From positions 1 through 64,000 of the forward strand of contig JAHJEO010000010.1 in the NCBI GenBank assembly GCA_018825305.1: a stretch of 64,000 nucleotides of DNA, in the 5' to 3' direction. This document shows, one piece after another, positions 23,242 through 32,884 of the stretch. The position numbers and the translations under genes were made by a program. Every line of letters starts with the position of its first letter. The stretch's first letter is position 1. The DNA comes from Gammaproteobacteria bacterium. GTDB taxonomy: Bacteria; Pseudomonadota; Gammaproteobacteria; Burkholderiales; Rhodocyclaceae. The notes under the pieces are model-generated. The model saw nothing but the letters and a program-made list of their open reading frames with translations. It was not told where the DNA came from and did not search any database.

Positions 23242-25881
23242 TCAGCCAGCCGATTTGGCCAGCGCCTCGAACTCTTCCAGCGGCACCGGGCGGCCGAAGA
23301 AATAGCCCTGGAAGGCACGGCAGCCATTGCGGGCGAGAAACTTCCACTGCTCGGCGGTTTCCACGCCCTCGGCGACGGTATGCATGCCGAGGGTGGCGGC
23401 CATGCCGATGATGGTCTGGACGATGGCGGCATCGCCGGGGTCGCTGGCGATGTCGCGGACGAAGGACTGGTCGATCTTGAGCTCCTCGAGCGGCAGGCGC
23501 TTGAGGTAGGACAGCGAGGAATAGCCGGTGCCGAAGTCATCGAGGGCGAAGGCGATGCCGAGCTGGCGCAGCTGCTGCATCTTTTCGATCGAGTCCTGGA
23601 CGTCGTCGAGCACCAGGCTTTCCGTCAGTTCGAGCTTGAGTCGTGCCGGGTTCGCGCCGCTGCCCGCCAGGATGGCGCGCACCTCGTCGACGAAGCCGGG
23701 CTGGCGGAACTGCCGCGCGCTGACGTTGACGGAAAGCTGCAGGGCGCGCAGTGCTGCGTTGCAGGCTTCATTGTCCCAGGCCTTGAGCTGGGCGCAGGCT
23801 GTTTCCAGCACCCAGCGGCCGATCGGCAGGATCAGGCCGGTTTCCTCGGCCAGCGGGATGAACTCGCCCGGCGCCACGGCGCCGCGCAACGGGTGGTGCC
23901 AGCGCAGCAGGGCTTCGGCGCCGAAGATGTCGCGGTTGCTTCTTACCTGCGGCTGGTAGTGCAGGGCGAGCTGCCGCCCGGACAGCGCCTGGCGCAGGTC
24001 TCTCTCGAGATGGGAGCGCGCCTCGAGGCTGGCCTGCAGCTCCGGGTCGAAGAAGCGCTGGGTGTTGCGCCCGGCGGCCTTGGCGCGGTACATGGCGGCG
24101 TCGGCGCGCTTGAGCAGTTCGTCGATGCTGGCAGCCGTGCCGAGGAACAGGCTGATGCCGATGCTGGCCGAGGAGTGCTGCTCCTTGTCGTCCAGCAGGT
24201 AGGGGCGATGGATGGCGGCAAGTATCTTCTCGGCGATGGCGTCGGCCTGCGCCGCTGCCTCGGTGGCACTCTCGCCCAGATCTTCGAGCATGACCACGAA
24301 TTCGTCGCCGCCGAGGCGGGCGATGCTGTCGCCGGCCCGCACGCAGCCGCGCAGCCGCTGCGCCACCTCGATCAGGAGCCGGTCGCCCAGGCTGTGGCCC
24401 TGGGTGTCGTTGAGTGTCTTGAAATTGTCGAGGTCGATGAACAGCAGGGCGCCGTGGCGTTGATGGCGGGCGCTGATGGCCAGTGCCCGCTGCAGCTGGC
24501 TGAGCAGCAGGCGGCGGTTGGGCAGGTGGGTCAGCGGGTCGTAGAAGGCGAGGCGCTCGATTTCCGCCTCGGCATTGCGGCGCTCGGTGATGTCGCGCGA
24601 GAGCACGATGAAGCGCTTGCCCTGGCCCGCCACGGCCGCCTTGCGCGCCACCGACAGCTCGAACCAGCGTTCGCCGGCGGGAACGTCGAGGCGCAGCTGG
24701 ACGCCCTGCGAGGTTCCCGTGGTTTCCGCCTGGCGCAGCGCGGCCATGACGGCCACCGCCGCATTTTCCGGCATCACTTCATTGACGGTACGGCCGAGCA
24801 GTTGTTCCGGCGGTGCCGCCAGCAGGTCGGGCCGGGCGGCACGGCAATCCCAGTAACGCCCGTCGGCACCGACCTCGAACAGCAGGTCGGGAATCGCGGC
24901 GAGGGTCGCCGCCAGATGGTCGCGCGCCAGTTCCAGTTCGGCGGTCTTCTGCCGGACGCGGCTGCGCAGGCCCTGGTTCCATGCGGCCAGCAGCGCCACG
25001 CCCGTCACTATCGCCAGCACCAGGTAGGCTGCATAACGTCCCAGCAGCTGCACCCATTCCTGCTGCAGCGGCTCGCCCTGCCATTTTTCGACGAGGCGCT
25101 GGCGCTCGGCCGCCGTGAAAGTGTCGAAGCCTTCCTCGACGATGGCCAGCAGCGCCGTGTTTTCCTTGCGCACGGCGCGATGGAAGGCGCCGGTGTAGAT
25201 CGGTGCCGAGAAGCGGAACTGCTCGGCGAGGCCGAGCTTGTACAGCAGGTAGTCCGCCGGCGGCCGGTCGATGCACATCACGCGAACCTGGCCGGCGCCG
25301 GCGGCCTTGACCAGCGCCTCGTAGCTCGGGTAGTCGTGGAAGGCGTCGACGTTGTGCGTTCGCAGTTTCTCGACGCAGGCGTCGCCGGCCTTGACGCCGA
25401 CGGTGAAGCCCCGCAGCGAATCGGCATCGACGATGCCGCCGATGCTGCGGTGGAAATAGAGCGACACCGGGATGTCGGCATAGGGCGCCGAAAAGGCGTA
25501 GGTCTTGCGGCGCGACTCGGTGTCGAAAATGGTGTCGATGACGTCGGCCTTGCCGGCCTGGATCGACTTCTGCGCCAACGCCCAGTCCATGCCCTGCAGG
25601 TCGACGCTAATGCCGGTGCGCGCCGACCATAGCTCCCACTGGTCCTTGAGCATGCCCTGCAGGCTGCCCGCGGCGTCGCGGAAGATGTAGGGTGGGTAGT
25701 TGTCGTCGAGAACGACGGTGATGGCGGTGGGGCGGGGCGCTGCGGCCGCATCCGCTGACAGGCCGGCCATTGTGGCATTCGGCAACAGCAGACACAGCGC
25801 CAGGGTTATTGCCGCCAGCCAGTGGCGGCCCGGCAGTTTCAGGGCATCGCTGCGGACGGGCGCCAAGGCCGGCCCGGTCAT
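23242..25881 (-). CDS. Periplasmic-sensing GGDEF/EAL protein with SBP_bac_3 sensor
   Basis: 879 residues: N-terminal membrane/signal helix (20-38), a solute-binding-protein family 3 domain (about 52-270, ITVVLDDNYPPYIF start), a membrane helix (about 275-297), PAS (about 310-440), GGDEF with ARLGGDEFV (about 524) and EAL with AEALLRWHH (about 655), DDFGTGYSSL and GYFFGRP. Both catalytic motifs are intact. Senses a small periplasmic solute, probably an amino acid-like ligand (inference from the sensor family), to control c-di-GMP. Start ATG overlaps the topB stop (ATGA). Confidence 0.92.
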   Translation of the reverse strand: MTGPALAPVRSDALKLPGRHWLAAITLALCLLLPNATMAGLSADAAAAPRPTAITVVLDDNYPPYIFRDAAGSLQGMLKDQWELWSARTGISVDLQGMDWALAQKSIQAGKADVIDTIFDTESRRKTYAFSAPYADIPVSLYFHRSIGGIVDADSLRGFTVGVKAGDACVEKLRTHNVDAFHDYPSYEALVKAAGAGQVRVMCIDRPPADYLLYKLGLAEQFRFSAPIYTGAFHRAVRKENTALLAIVEEGFDTFTAAERQRLVEKWQGEPLQQEWVQLLGRYAAYLVLAIVTGVALLAAWNQGLRSRVRQKTAELELARDHLAATLAAIPDLLFEVGADGRYWDCRAARPDLLAAPPEQLLGRTVNEVMPENAAVAVMAALRQAETTGTSQGVQLRLDVPAGERWFELSVARKAAVAGQGKRFIVLSRDITERRNAEAEIERLAFYDPLTHLPNRRLLLSQLQRALAISARHQRHGALLFIDLDNFKTLNDTQGHSLGDRLLIEVAQRLRGCVRAGDSIARLGGDEFVVMLEDLGESATEAAAQADAIAEKILAAIHRPYLLDDKEQHSSASIGISLFLGTAASIDELLKRADAAMYRAKAAGRNTQRFFDPELQASLEARSHLERDLRQALSGRQLALHYQPQVRSNRDIFGAEALLRWHHPLRGAVAPGEFIPLAEETGLILPIGRWVLETACAQLKAWDNEACNAALRALQLSVNVSARQFRQPGFVDEVRAILAGSGANPARLKLELTESLVLDDVQDSIEKMQQLRQLGIAFALDDFGTGYSSLSYLKRLPLEELKIDQSFVRDIASDPGDAAIVQTIIGMAATLGMHTVAEGVETAEQWKFLARNGCRAFQGYFFGRPVPLEEFEALAKSAG

Positions 25882-28463
25882 CCCACCTTCTTGGCGACCC
25901 GCTTCTTGGCGGGTGCCTTGGCTGCGGCCTTGGCGGGTTTGGCCGCTTTGGCAGGCTTGGCGGCCTTTGCCGCCGTGTCGCCAGCGCCGACTTTTTCACT
26001 TGCTGCCTTGGGAACCTTCGGCGCGCGCTGCTCGAATTCGAAGCCGACCTTGCCCGAAGCGGCATCGCGCACCAGGTAGGCCGAAAATTTCTTGCGCGTG
26101 CGGTTGGAGATGAAGCCCTTGAGCAGGCTGGTCCTGCCCTCCTCCAGCAGCTTCTGCATTTCGCTGCGCGCGATTTCCTGCTGCAGTATGACCTTGCCGG
26201 AGCGGAAGTCGCAGCTCTTGGCCGCGCCCACCGATTTTTCGCAGACATAGGACATCGGCTGCTCGAAAACCCGGGCGCCGCACTTGGGGCAGGCGCCGAG
26301 CGCTTCCTGGCCGCTGAAGTCGACTTCCTCGCCGTCGCCGTCGTCGTTGCCGAAATCGAAGGACGGCGCGTGGTTTTCGTCGAGCTTGATGACGGCGGCG
26401 AAGGGCCGGCCCATCTTGCTGCGGAAGCCCTGCAGCGGGCCGATCTGGCGGTCCTTCAGCAGCTGGTCCATTTCTTCCGGCTCCCACTGGCGGCTGGCGA
26501 CGACCTTCCACAGCTTGTAGTCGCACTTGTCGCAGGTGAAATGCTTGTAGCCCTCGTGGATGGTGCCGCCGCACTTCGGGCAGGGCGTGGTCAATGTGCC
26601 GAAATCGGGATCGGCGAATTCGCCGGTCTTGATGCGCTCGACCATCAGCTGCGTCTGCTCGGTGATGTGGGCCATGAACTCCTCGCGCTTGAGGCGTCCC
26701 TGCTCCATCTCCCTGAGCTTGAATTCCCATTCGCCGGTCAGTTCCGGCGAGCGGATCTCGGCGACCTTGAGTTGCTCCAGCGCGAACAGCAGCGTGGCCG
26801 CCTTGGCGGTCGGCTGCAGTTCGCGGCCGTTGCGGTGCACGTATTCCTCGGCTATCAGGCCTTCGATGGTGGCGGCGCGGGTGGCCGGGGTGCCGAGCCC
26901 GCGCTCGGACATCGCAGCGCGCAGTTCCTCATCCTCGATGGCCTTGCCGGCGCCTTCCATGGCCGACAGCAGCGTGGCTTCGTTGAAGCGCGCCGGCGGC
27001 TTGGTCGCGTTGGCCTTGACCTCGACGTCGTTGGCCCAGACGCGTTCCTTCGGCTCGACCTTCGGCAGGGAGGGCGCATCATCGTCGCCGGCGCCCTGCT
27101 TGCCGTAGACGGCGAGCCAGCCGGCGGTGACCAGCACCTTGCCCTCGGTCTTGAAGGCTTCCTTCTCTACCCGCGTGATGCGGGTTGTCACCAGGTATTC
27201 GGCGGCCGGGTAGAAGATGGCGAGGAAGCGCCGCGTCACCAGGTCGTAGATCTTCTGCTCCGGCTCCGACAGGTTCTTCGGCTGGGCGCCGGTGGGGATG
27301 ATGGCGAAGTGGTCCGAGACCTTGGCGTTGTTGAAAATGCGCTTGTTGGGGTGCACCCAGCCGTTCTTCAGCACGTCGCGGGCCAGGCCCTCGTAACCCG
27401 TTTCCTCGAAACTCTTCAGCGTGTCCTTGACGGTGGCGAGGTAGTCCTCGGGCAGGTAGCGGCTGTCGGTCCGCGGATAGGTCAGCGCCTTGTGCTTTTC
27501 GTAGAGCGCCTGGGCCAGCGACAGCGTGGCCCGCGCCGAAAAGCCGAAGCGGCCGTTGGCTTCGCGCTGCAGGCTGGTGAGGTCGAACAGCAGCGGCGAC
27601 ATCTCGGTCTTGGGCTTGGACTCGTCCGTGACGACCCCGTGCTTGCCGAGGCAGGCCTGGCGGATGGCGTCGGCCTTGCCCTTTTCCCAAAGGCGCTCGG
27701 CCTTGGCGTGCTCATCCTCGGCCTTCTTGAACTTTTCGTCGAACCAGCGGCCGCGGTAGGTGCCGGCGACGGCCTGGAATTCGGCCTCGACCTCCCAGTA
27801 ATCGCGCGGTACGAAGGCCTTGATGCGGCGCTCGCGCTCGACCAGGATGGCCAGCGTCGGCGTCTGCACGCGGCCAACGGTGGTCTTGTAGAAGCCGCCC
27901 TCCTTCGAATTGAAGGCGGTCATGGCGCGGGTGCCGTTGATGCCGATCAGCCAGTCGGCTTCCGAGCGGCAGCGCGCGGCGTCGGCCAGCGGCAGCATCT
28001 CGGCGTCCGAGCGCAGGTGGGCGAAGCCGTCGCGGATGGCGGCAGCGGTCATCGACTGCAGCCACAGCCGGCGCACCGGCTTGGCGTTCTTGTCGCCCAG
28101 CGCATGCTGCGCGACGTAGCGGAAGATCAGCTCGCCCTCGCGGCCCGCGTCGCAGGCATTGATCAGGCCGGCCACGTCCTTGCGTTTCATCAGTTTGGTC
28201 AGCAGCCTGAGGCGGTCGGCGGTTCGCTCGATCGGGTTGAGCGCGAAGCGCGGCGGAATCATCGGCAGGTGGGTGAAGGTCCATTTGCCGCGCTTGACGT
28301 CGTATTCCTCGGGCACCGTCAGTTCCAGCAGGTGGCCGACGGCCGAGGAGAGGACGAAATCGTCGCTCTCGAAGTAGTCGCCCTGGCGCGTGAAGCCGCC
28401 CAGCGCCTTGGCGATGTCCTGGGCCACGGAGGGCTTCTCGGCGATGATGAGATGTTTGGTCAT
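25878..28463 (-). CDS. topB: DNA topoisomerase III (type IA)
   Basis: 861 residues. Toprim domain (IIAEKPSVAQDIA at the start, ACDAGREGELIFRY near 105), catalytic Tyr in LTYPRTDSRYLPEDY (near 330), and C-terminal zinc-ribbon regions (CPKCGG...CDKCD; CPKCGARV). The last 45 residues are a Lys/Ala-rich histone-like tail. Relaxes single-stranded or decatenates DNA. The tail begins with a repeat-encoded KVGAGDTA. It sits in the order dprA-smg-topB common in betaproteobacteria. Confidence 0.95.
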   Translation of the reverse strand: MTKHLIIAEKPSVAQDIAKALGGFTRQGDYFESDDFVLSSAVGHLLELTVPEEYDVKRGKWTFTHLPMIPPRFALNPIERTADRLRLLTKLMKRKDVAGLINACDAGREGELIFRYVAQHALGDKNAKPVRRLWLQSMTAAAIRDGFAHLRSDAEMLPLADAARCRSEADWLIGINGTRAMTAFNSKEGGFYKTTVGRVQTPTLAILVERERRIKAFVPRDYWEVEAEFQAVAGTYRGRWFDEKFKKAEDEHAKAERLWEKGKADAIRQACLGKHGVVTDESKPKTEMSPLLFDLTSLQREANGRFGFSARATLSLAQALYEKHKALTYPRTDSRYLPEDYLATVKDTLKSFEETGYEGLARDVLKNGWVHPNKRIFNNAKVSDHFAIIPTGAQPKNLSEPEQKIYDLVTRRFLAIFYPAAEYLVTTRITRVEKEAFKTEGKVLVTAGWLAVYGKQGAGDDDAPSLPKVEPKERVWANDVEVKANATKPPARFNEATLLSAMEGAGKAIEDEELRAAMSERGLGTPATRAATIEGLIAEEYVHRNGRELQPTAKAATLLFALEQLKVAEIRSPELTGEWEFKLREMEQGRLKREEFMAHITEQTQLMVERIKTGEFADPDFGTLTTPCPKCGGTIHEGYKHFTCDKCDYKLWKVVASRQWEPEEMDQLLKDRQIGPLQGFRSKMGRPFAAVIKLDENHAPSFDFGNDDGDGEEVDFSGQEALGACPKCGARVFEQPMSYVCEKSVGAAKSCDFRSGKVILQQEIARSEMQKLLEEGRTSLLKGFISNRTRKKFSAYLVRDAASGKVGFEFEQRAPKVPKAASEKVGAGDTAAKAAKPAKAAKPAKAAAKAPAKKRVAKKVG
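25972..25997 (-). repeat. Dispersed core repeat copy (KVGAG frame) in topB
   Basis: GTCGCCAGCGCCGACTTTTT on the plus strand; minus-strand reading gives KVGAGDTA at the junction of the last zinc domain and the Lys/Ala tail. Confidence 0.8.
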
Positions 28464-28514
28464 GGGCGGGTCAATGCGGTGCCGGGGCTGGCAGTGAGCG
28501 CGGCATCATAAGCG

Positions 28515-28546
28515 CGGCTTGCCGGCGAAGGCAAGCCGGCGGTTTT
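28515..28546 (+). other. Hairpin with T-run in the topB-smg gap
   Basis: CGGCTTGCC / GGCAAGCCG arms are followed by GCGGTTTTT on the plus strand. It is terminator-like but points opposite to the flanking genes, so its role is unclear. The 137-base gap holds no gene. Confidence 0.4.
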
Positions 28547-28600
28547 TGCGGATTCCATTCGCCGCCATTGCCGCCGGGCGTAGCCGCCGCCCGGAAGGCC

Positions 28601-29098
28601 CTAGTGAAACAGCGGCCGGGCGCCGTCGCTGCCCGGCTCGGCGGCATCCTCATCGGCGTCGTCGTCCTCGAGCAGTTCCTCGAGAATCAGGGCGTCGAGC
28701 GGTAGCTGCTGGCGCCACACCACCATCAGCACGATGCCCTTGAGCTTGGCCAGCGGGATTTCCTCGTCGGATAGCGACAGGGCGCGTTCGAGCACCAGTT
28801 CGCGCGCGGTGGCGTCGATCGCGTCGGCCTGTTCGAGGAAGCTGATGAAGCCGCGGCAGTCGGCCGGCAGCCGCGCCAGTTCGCTGTCGCTATAGATGCG
28901 CATTGACGTGGCGAGTGTCGGCGAGGACAGTTCGGCCGGCGCGTTGGTGGCGTCGTTGAAGCCGGCGAGCCAGTCGATGGCCTCGGAGATGTCGTCGTCC
29001 TCGAAGCCCGCGGCCATGAGTTTCTTGGCCAGGGCGGCCGGCTCGGGGCAGGCGTCGGGCAGGTAGTTTTCGAAGAGGTAGAAGAGGATGTCTATCAT
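28601..29098 (-). CDS. smg: Smg protein (DUF494 family)
   Basis: 165 residues, MIDILFYLFENYL start and the family blocks GFEDDDISEAIDWL and IYSDSELARLPADCRGFI. Small acidic protein that follows dprA in most gamma- and betaproteobacteria; biochemical role not established. The C-terminus is Asp/Glu-rich. Located four bases after dprA. Confidence 0.92.
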   Translation of the reverse strand: MIDILFYLFENYLPDACPEPAALAKKLMAAGFEDDDISEAIDWLAGFNDATNAPAELSSPTLATSMRIYSDSELARLPADCRGFISFLEQADAIDATARELVLERALSLSDEEIPLAKLKGIVLMVVWRQQLPLDALILEELLEDDDADEDAAEPGSDGARPLFH

Positions 29099-29102
29099 GG
29101 TG

Positions 29103-30227
29103 TCAGTTGGAACCTTGCCCCCGGCTAACCCGTTGATACAGACCACCGGGCAGCTGAGCGACCCGGCCCTCGAGTTCCAGCGGTAGCAGGATCGCAAGAA
29201 GATCGCCCGGCGTCAAGCCGCTGCGCTGCGCCAGCGTATCGAGGCTGGTCGGCGTGTCGTCCATGGCGCTGAGCAGCGCGTCGGAGGACGCGTCAGGTGC
29301 CGCCGCTGGTTCGGCGTGGGCCACCGTCCCGCTACTGCCGACATTTTCCCAGCGCAGTTCCTCGAGGATGTCGGCGGCCGTTTCGACCAGCTTGGCACCC
29401 TGGCGAATCAGCTTGTGGCAGCCCTTGGCCAGCGGCGAGTGGATCGAGCCGGGAATCGCGAACACCTCGCGTCCCGCGTCGCCGGCAAGCCGCGCCGTGA
29501 TCAGCGAGCCGCTGCGCTCGGCCGCCTCGACCACCAGGCAGCCCAGGCTGATGCCGGCGATCAGGCGGTTGCGGCGGGGGAAGTTGCCCTGCAGTGCGAC
29601 CATGCCCAGCGGAAACTCGCTGACGACGCAGGCCTTGGCCGCGATTTCGCGGGTCAGGGCGGCGTTCTTCGCCGGATAGATGCGGTCGGCGCCGGTGCCG
29701 ATGAAGGCGACCGTAGAGCCGGGTCCTTTCAGCGCGCCGCGATGCGCTGCGGCGTCGATGCCCAGCGCCAGGCCACTGACTACCGTCAGGCCGGCAGCCG
29801 ACAGTGCCGCGGCGAAGGCCTCGGCATTGGCTTCGCCCTGCTTCGTCGCCGAGCGCGAGCCGACGATGGCGATTGCCGGGCGATTGAGCAGTTCGGCGCG
29901 GCCCTTGACGTAGAGCAGCACGGGCGGATCGGCGGCGGTGAGCAGGGCCTGCGGGTAGTCGGCGTCGGCCAGGGTAATGATGCGGTTGCCGGGTTCGGCG
30001 GCCCAGTTCAGCGCCGCTTCGATATCGTCGGCGGCATCGTGGCCGGACAGGCGCTCGGCCTGCGCCGCGCCGATCACGCCACGCAGGGCGGAACCACTGG
30101 CCGCGAATATCGCCTCGGGTGGGCCGAAGGCCTTGAGCAGATTGCGCTGGGTTTCGCCGCCGACACCGGGGATGGATGTCAGCCTGATCCAGCCGGCGAT
30201 TTCGCCAAGCGCGTGAGTCTCGGGCAT
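29103..30227 (-). CDS. dprA: DNA-processing protein DprA
   Basis: 374 residues from the ATG at 30227 (MPETHALGEIAGWIRL). A TTG at 30275 would add 16 low-complexity residues. Rossmann-like core with AIVGSRSATKQGE, SGLALGIDAAAHRGAL, FPRRNRLIAGIS and ERSGSLITARLA; a C-terminal winged-helix region. Loads RecA on incoming single-stranded DNA in natural transformation. A diverged repeat copy (NVGSSGTVAHAEP) lies in the linker before the C-terminal domain. Confidence 0.93.
   Translation of the reverse strand: MPETHALGEIAGWIRLTSIPGVGGETQRNLLKAFGPPEAIFAASGSALRGVIGAAQAERLSGHDAADDIEAALNWAAEPGNRIITLADADYPQALLTAADPPVLLYVKGRAELLNRPAIAIVGSRSATKQGEANAEAFAAALSAAGLTVVSGLALGIDAAAHRGALKGPGSTVAFIGTGADRIYPAKNAALTREIAAKACVVSEFPLGMVALQGNFPRRNRLIAGISLGCLVVEAAERSGSLITARLAGDAGREVFAIPGSIHSPLAKGCHKLIRQGAKLVETAADILEELRWENVGSSGTVAHAEPAAAPDASSDALLSAMDDTPTSLDTLAQRSGLTPGDLLAILLPLELEGRVAQLPGGLYQRVSRGQGSN
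29322..29347 (-). repeat. Diverged core repeat copy in dprA
   Basis: CCGTCCCGCTACTGCCGACATTTT on the plus strand shares CGTCCCGCTAC with the priA copy; read as ENVGSSGTVA. Confidence 0.55.
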
Positions 30228-30299
30228 GGCAACGCGCGGGGCGCGCGGGGTGGGGGGCGTCAAGGGTATTGCCAAGCCCGATCAACGGGCCTGGAGACC

Positions 30300-31334
30300 T
30301 CAGGGCGTACGAACGGGGTCGCCGATCTCCACTTCCTGCGATGCGTTCATCACCAGGGCATACGAGATGCGGTCGAAGGTGCGGAAGACGAAGACCAGGC
30401 CGTAGCGCTCGTCCGGCAGCTTGAAGGTCTGTTTCTTGTCCTTGAAACGGTCGGTGACTTCGCGGCCGGCTTGATAGAGCGCCAGCACATGGCCGTTTTC
30501 GAGGCCATCCTTCTTGCCGCGCGTCAGGGTCACTATGGAACGCGGGCCGCCCTGGGTCAGTGCGCCGAGGATGGACATGACGCGACCGTCGATTGCCTGC
30601 TGCGGCGCATGCGGCGCGAAGCTGACGACATCGGGCTCGGTGGTCGCCACCAGGTGGTCGCCCTTGCCGATCTCGGCGACGGCATTGCTGACCAGCAGGA
30701 TCGCCGGATCACCCTTGCGGCTGACCTTGGCCGTGCCGAGGAACAATGCTTCGTAACCGAGCACTTCCTTGGTCACCGGATCGGCCAGCTTCTTGCCCGG
30801 GCGGTAGACCTGATAGGACTGCTGTGCCTTGGCATCGCCGAGGCCGGTCACGTAGATCTTGCTGCCGGTGGCGGCCAGCAAACGGTTGTCCTCGAGCGCG
30901 ATGACGCGCGGTGCGCTGTCGAGGGCGTTGGCTTCGATCACCAGCGGCTTGGCGAGGAAGGGCTCGATGGCCTTCTGCGGGATGGCGGGGATCGCCTGGC
31001 TCAGCTGCGTGTCGTACTGCCTGGGCACCATCCGCACGGTTTCGAGCGCGAGCTGCGGCTCGGCGCCGCTCCTGTCGAGCACCAGCACCTGGCCGGGATA
31101 GATGCGGTGCGGGTTCTTCACCTGCTCGGTGTTGAGCCGCCACAGATCGGGCCAGCGATAGGGGTCCTTGATGAAGCGGGCGGAGATGTCCCATAGGGTG
31201 TCGCCCGGAACCACGGTGTAACGGTCGGGCGCATCGGGCGCGAGCTGCAGTGGTTTGGTGGCCTCGGCCCAGGCGGACGTGGCAATGGCCGCACTTGAGA
31301 ATGCGATGAGGAGCGCAGATATAATTCTAGGCAT
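30300..31334 (-). CDS. LysM-domain secreted protein
   Basis: 344 residues: signal peptide (IISALLIAFSSAAIATSAWA), one LysM peptidoglycan-binding domain (RYTVVPGDTLWDISARF ... IYPGQVLVLD, about residues 38-88), then a long C-terminal region of unknown fold. This LysM gene lies directly upstream of dprA and divergent from def in many betaproteobacteria. Likely periplasmic, at the cell wall. Further in-frame ATGs upstream would disrupt the signal peptide. Confidence 0.88.
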   Translation of the reverse strand: MPRIISALLIAFSSAAIATSAWAEATKPLQLAPDAPDRYTVVPGDTLWDISARFIKDPYRWPDLWRLNTEQVKNPHRIYPGQVLVLDRSGAEPQLALETVRMVPRQYDTQLSQAIPAIPQKAIEPFLAKPLVIEANALDSAPRVIALEDNRLLAATGSKIYVTGLGDAKAQQSYQVYRPGKKLADPVTKEVLGYEALFLGTAKVSRKGDPAILLVSNAVAEIGKGDHLVATTEPDVVSFAPHAPQQAIDGRVMSILGALTQGGPRSIVTLTRGKKDGLENGHVLALYQAGREVTDRFKDKKQTFKLPDERYGLVFVFRTFDRISYALVMNASQEVEIGDPVRTP

Positions 31335-31446
31335 CGGATGACCTTTCCCGGCCGGCAAATGAAAGATGCAAAGCGGCTTGCGGGGATTGTGCATCCATTC
31401 CTTGCTGCCATCAATCACCCGTTCGGCGAATTATCGCCCTTATTAC

Positions 31447-31950
31447 ATGGCTCTTCTGCCGATCCTGCGCTATCCAGATCCGCGTCTGCACACCAAGGCG
31501 GCGAAAGTCGTCGTGGTGGATGACGCGATCCGCACGCTTGCCGCAGACATGGCCGAGACCATGTACGAAGCGCCGGGCATCGGGCTGGCCGCGACCCAGG
31601 TCAACCAGCATGTGCAGGTCATCGTCATCGACGTCTCCGAAGACAAATCGGAGTTGCTGACCTTCATCAACCCCGAGCTGCTCGAACGTTCCGGCGAATG
31701 CGAAGGCGAGGAAGGCTGCCTTTCGGTGCCCGGCATCTACGAGACGGTTACGCGCTCCGAGCGTGTCCGGGTGCGGGCGCTGGGGCTCGACGGCCAGCCG
31801 TTCGAGCGCGAGGCCGATGGCCTGCTCGCCGTCTGCATCCAGCACGAGATGGACCACCTGCAGGGCAAGGTCTTCGTCGAATACCTGTCGCGGCTGAAGC
31901 AGACCCGCATCCGCTCCAGGCTCGAGAAGCGTTCGCGCATTACGGCCTGA
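31447..31950 (+). CDS. def: Peptide deformylase
   Basis: 167 residues from [15 protein letters not shown]. All three metalloprotease motifs are present: [15 protein letters not shown] (Cys ligand) and HEMDHLQG (two His ligands and the catalytic Glu). Removes the N-formyl group from nascent proteins. The stop overlaps the fmt start (TGATG), the classic def-fmt pair. An upstream in-frame ATG (31366) would add residues not found in the family. Confidence 0.96.
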   Translation: MALLPILRYPDPRLHTKAAKVVVVDDAIRTLAADMAETMYEAPGIGLAATQVNQHVQVIVIDVSEDKSELLTFINPELLERSGECEGEEGCLSVPGIYETVTRSERVRVRALGLDGQPFEREADGLLAVCIQHEMDHLQGKVFVEYLSRLKQTRIRSRLEKRSRITA

Positions 31951-32876
31951 TGCGCATTGCCTTCGCCGGCACTCCCGAATTCGCCGCCGTCGCGCTGGAG
32001 GCGATCCTGGCCGCCAGCCATGAGGTTCGCCTCGTCCTGACCCAGCCCGACCGCCCGTCCGGGCGCGGACAGAAGCTGGTGGCCAGCCCGGTCAAGCAGC
32101 TCGCCGCCAGGCACGGCATCGCCGTGCATCAGCCGGAGCGGCTCAAGGATCCAGCCACGCATGCGCCGCTGCTCGAGGCGGCGGTGGATGTGCTGGTGGT
32201 CGCGGCCTACGGCCTGATCCTGCCGCAGGCGGTGCTCGATATTCCGCGACTCGGCTGCATCAACATCCATGCCTCGCTGCTGCCGCGCTGGCGCGGCGCG
32301 GCGCCGATCCAGCGCGCCATCGAGGCCGGCGATCCTGAAACCGGTGTCACCATCATGCGCATGGAGGCCGGCCTCGACACCGGGCCGATGCTGCTCAAGG
32401 AAGCCCTGCCCATTGCGGCCGACGACAGCGCCGCAACGCTGCACGACAAGCTGGCGGCGCAGGGCGGCCGCCTCATCGCCGCCGCGCTGGATCGGCTCGA
32501 CAGTCTGGCTCCGGTCGCCCAGCCCGAGGCCGGCGTGACCTACGCCAACAAGATCGAGAAGCGCGAAGCGGTGATCGACTGGAGCCAGCCGGCGGCGGTT
32601 ATCGAACGCCGCATCCGCGCCTTCGACCCGTTTCCCGGCGCACTGAGCAGCCTGCGCGGCGAGACCCTCAAGTTGTGGCACGCCACAACCGCCGAGGGCG
32701 GCGGCGCCCCCGGAACGGTGCTCGCTGTCGCTGCCAACGGCATCGTCGTGGCCTGCGGCGAGGGCGCCTTGCGCCTGAGCGAGCTGCAGAAACCGGGCGG
32801 CCGCCGTCTCGCCAGCGCCGACTTTTTGCACGGCTGCGCGATTGCGCCGGGCGAGCGCTTCGTGGCGCCCGCCTAG
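31950..32876 (+). CDS. fmt: Methionyl-tRNA formyltransferase
   Basis: 308 residues. Formyltransferase motif [21 protein letters not shown] (quoted in part: [13 protein letters not shown]) with catalytic Asn/His/Asp region, EKREAVIDW and a C-terminal OB-like domain. Formylates initiator Met-tRNA. The C-terminal [11 protein letters not shown] corresponds to a family position (E. coli has AMSAQDLL) but its DNA is a perfect copy of the dispersed core. Confidence 0.96.
   Translation: MRIAFAGTPEFAAVALEAILAASHEVRLVLTQPDRPSGRGQKLVASPVKQLAARHGIAVHQPERLKDPATHAPLLEAAVDVLVVAAYGLILPQAVLDIPRLGCINIHASLLPRWRGAAPIQRAIEAGDPETGVTIMRMEAGLDTGPMLLKEALPIAADDSAATLHDKLAAQGGRLIAAALDRLDSLAPVAQPEAGVTYANKIEKREAVIDWSQPAAVIERRIRAFDPFPGALSSLRGETLKLWHATTAEGGGAPGTVLAVAANGIVVACGEGALRLSELQKPGGRRLASADFLHGCAIAPGERFVAPA
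32811..32827 (+). repeat. Dispersed core repeat copy (ASADFL frame) in fmt
   Basis: GCCAGCGCCGACTTTTT, perfect core. The encoded ASADFL fits the natural protein alignment, so it may be selected sequence rather than an inserted one. Confidence 0.65.
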
Positions 32877-32884
32877 GGTTTTCG

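Noticed and set aside
22738-25632. Long plus-strand open frame opposite the GGDEF/EAL gene
   Set aside because: Antisense shadow; the minus strand has intact GGDEF, EAL and sensor motifs.
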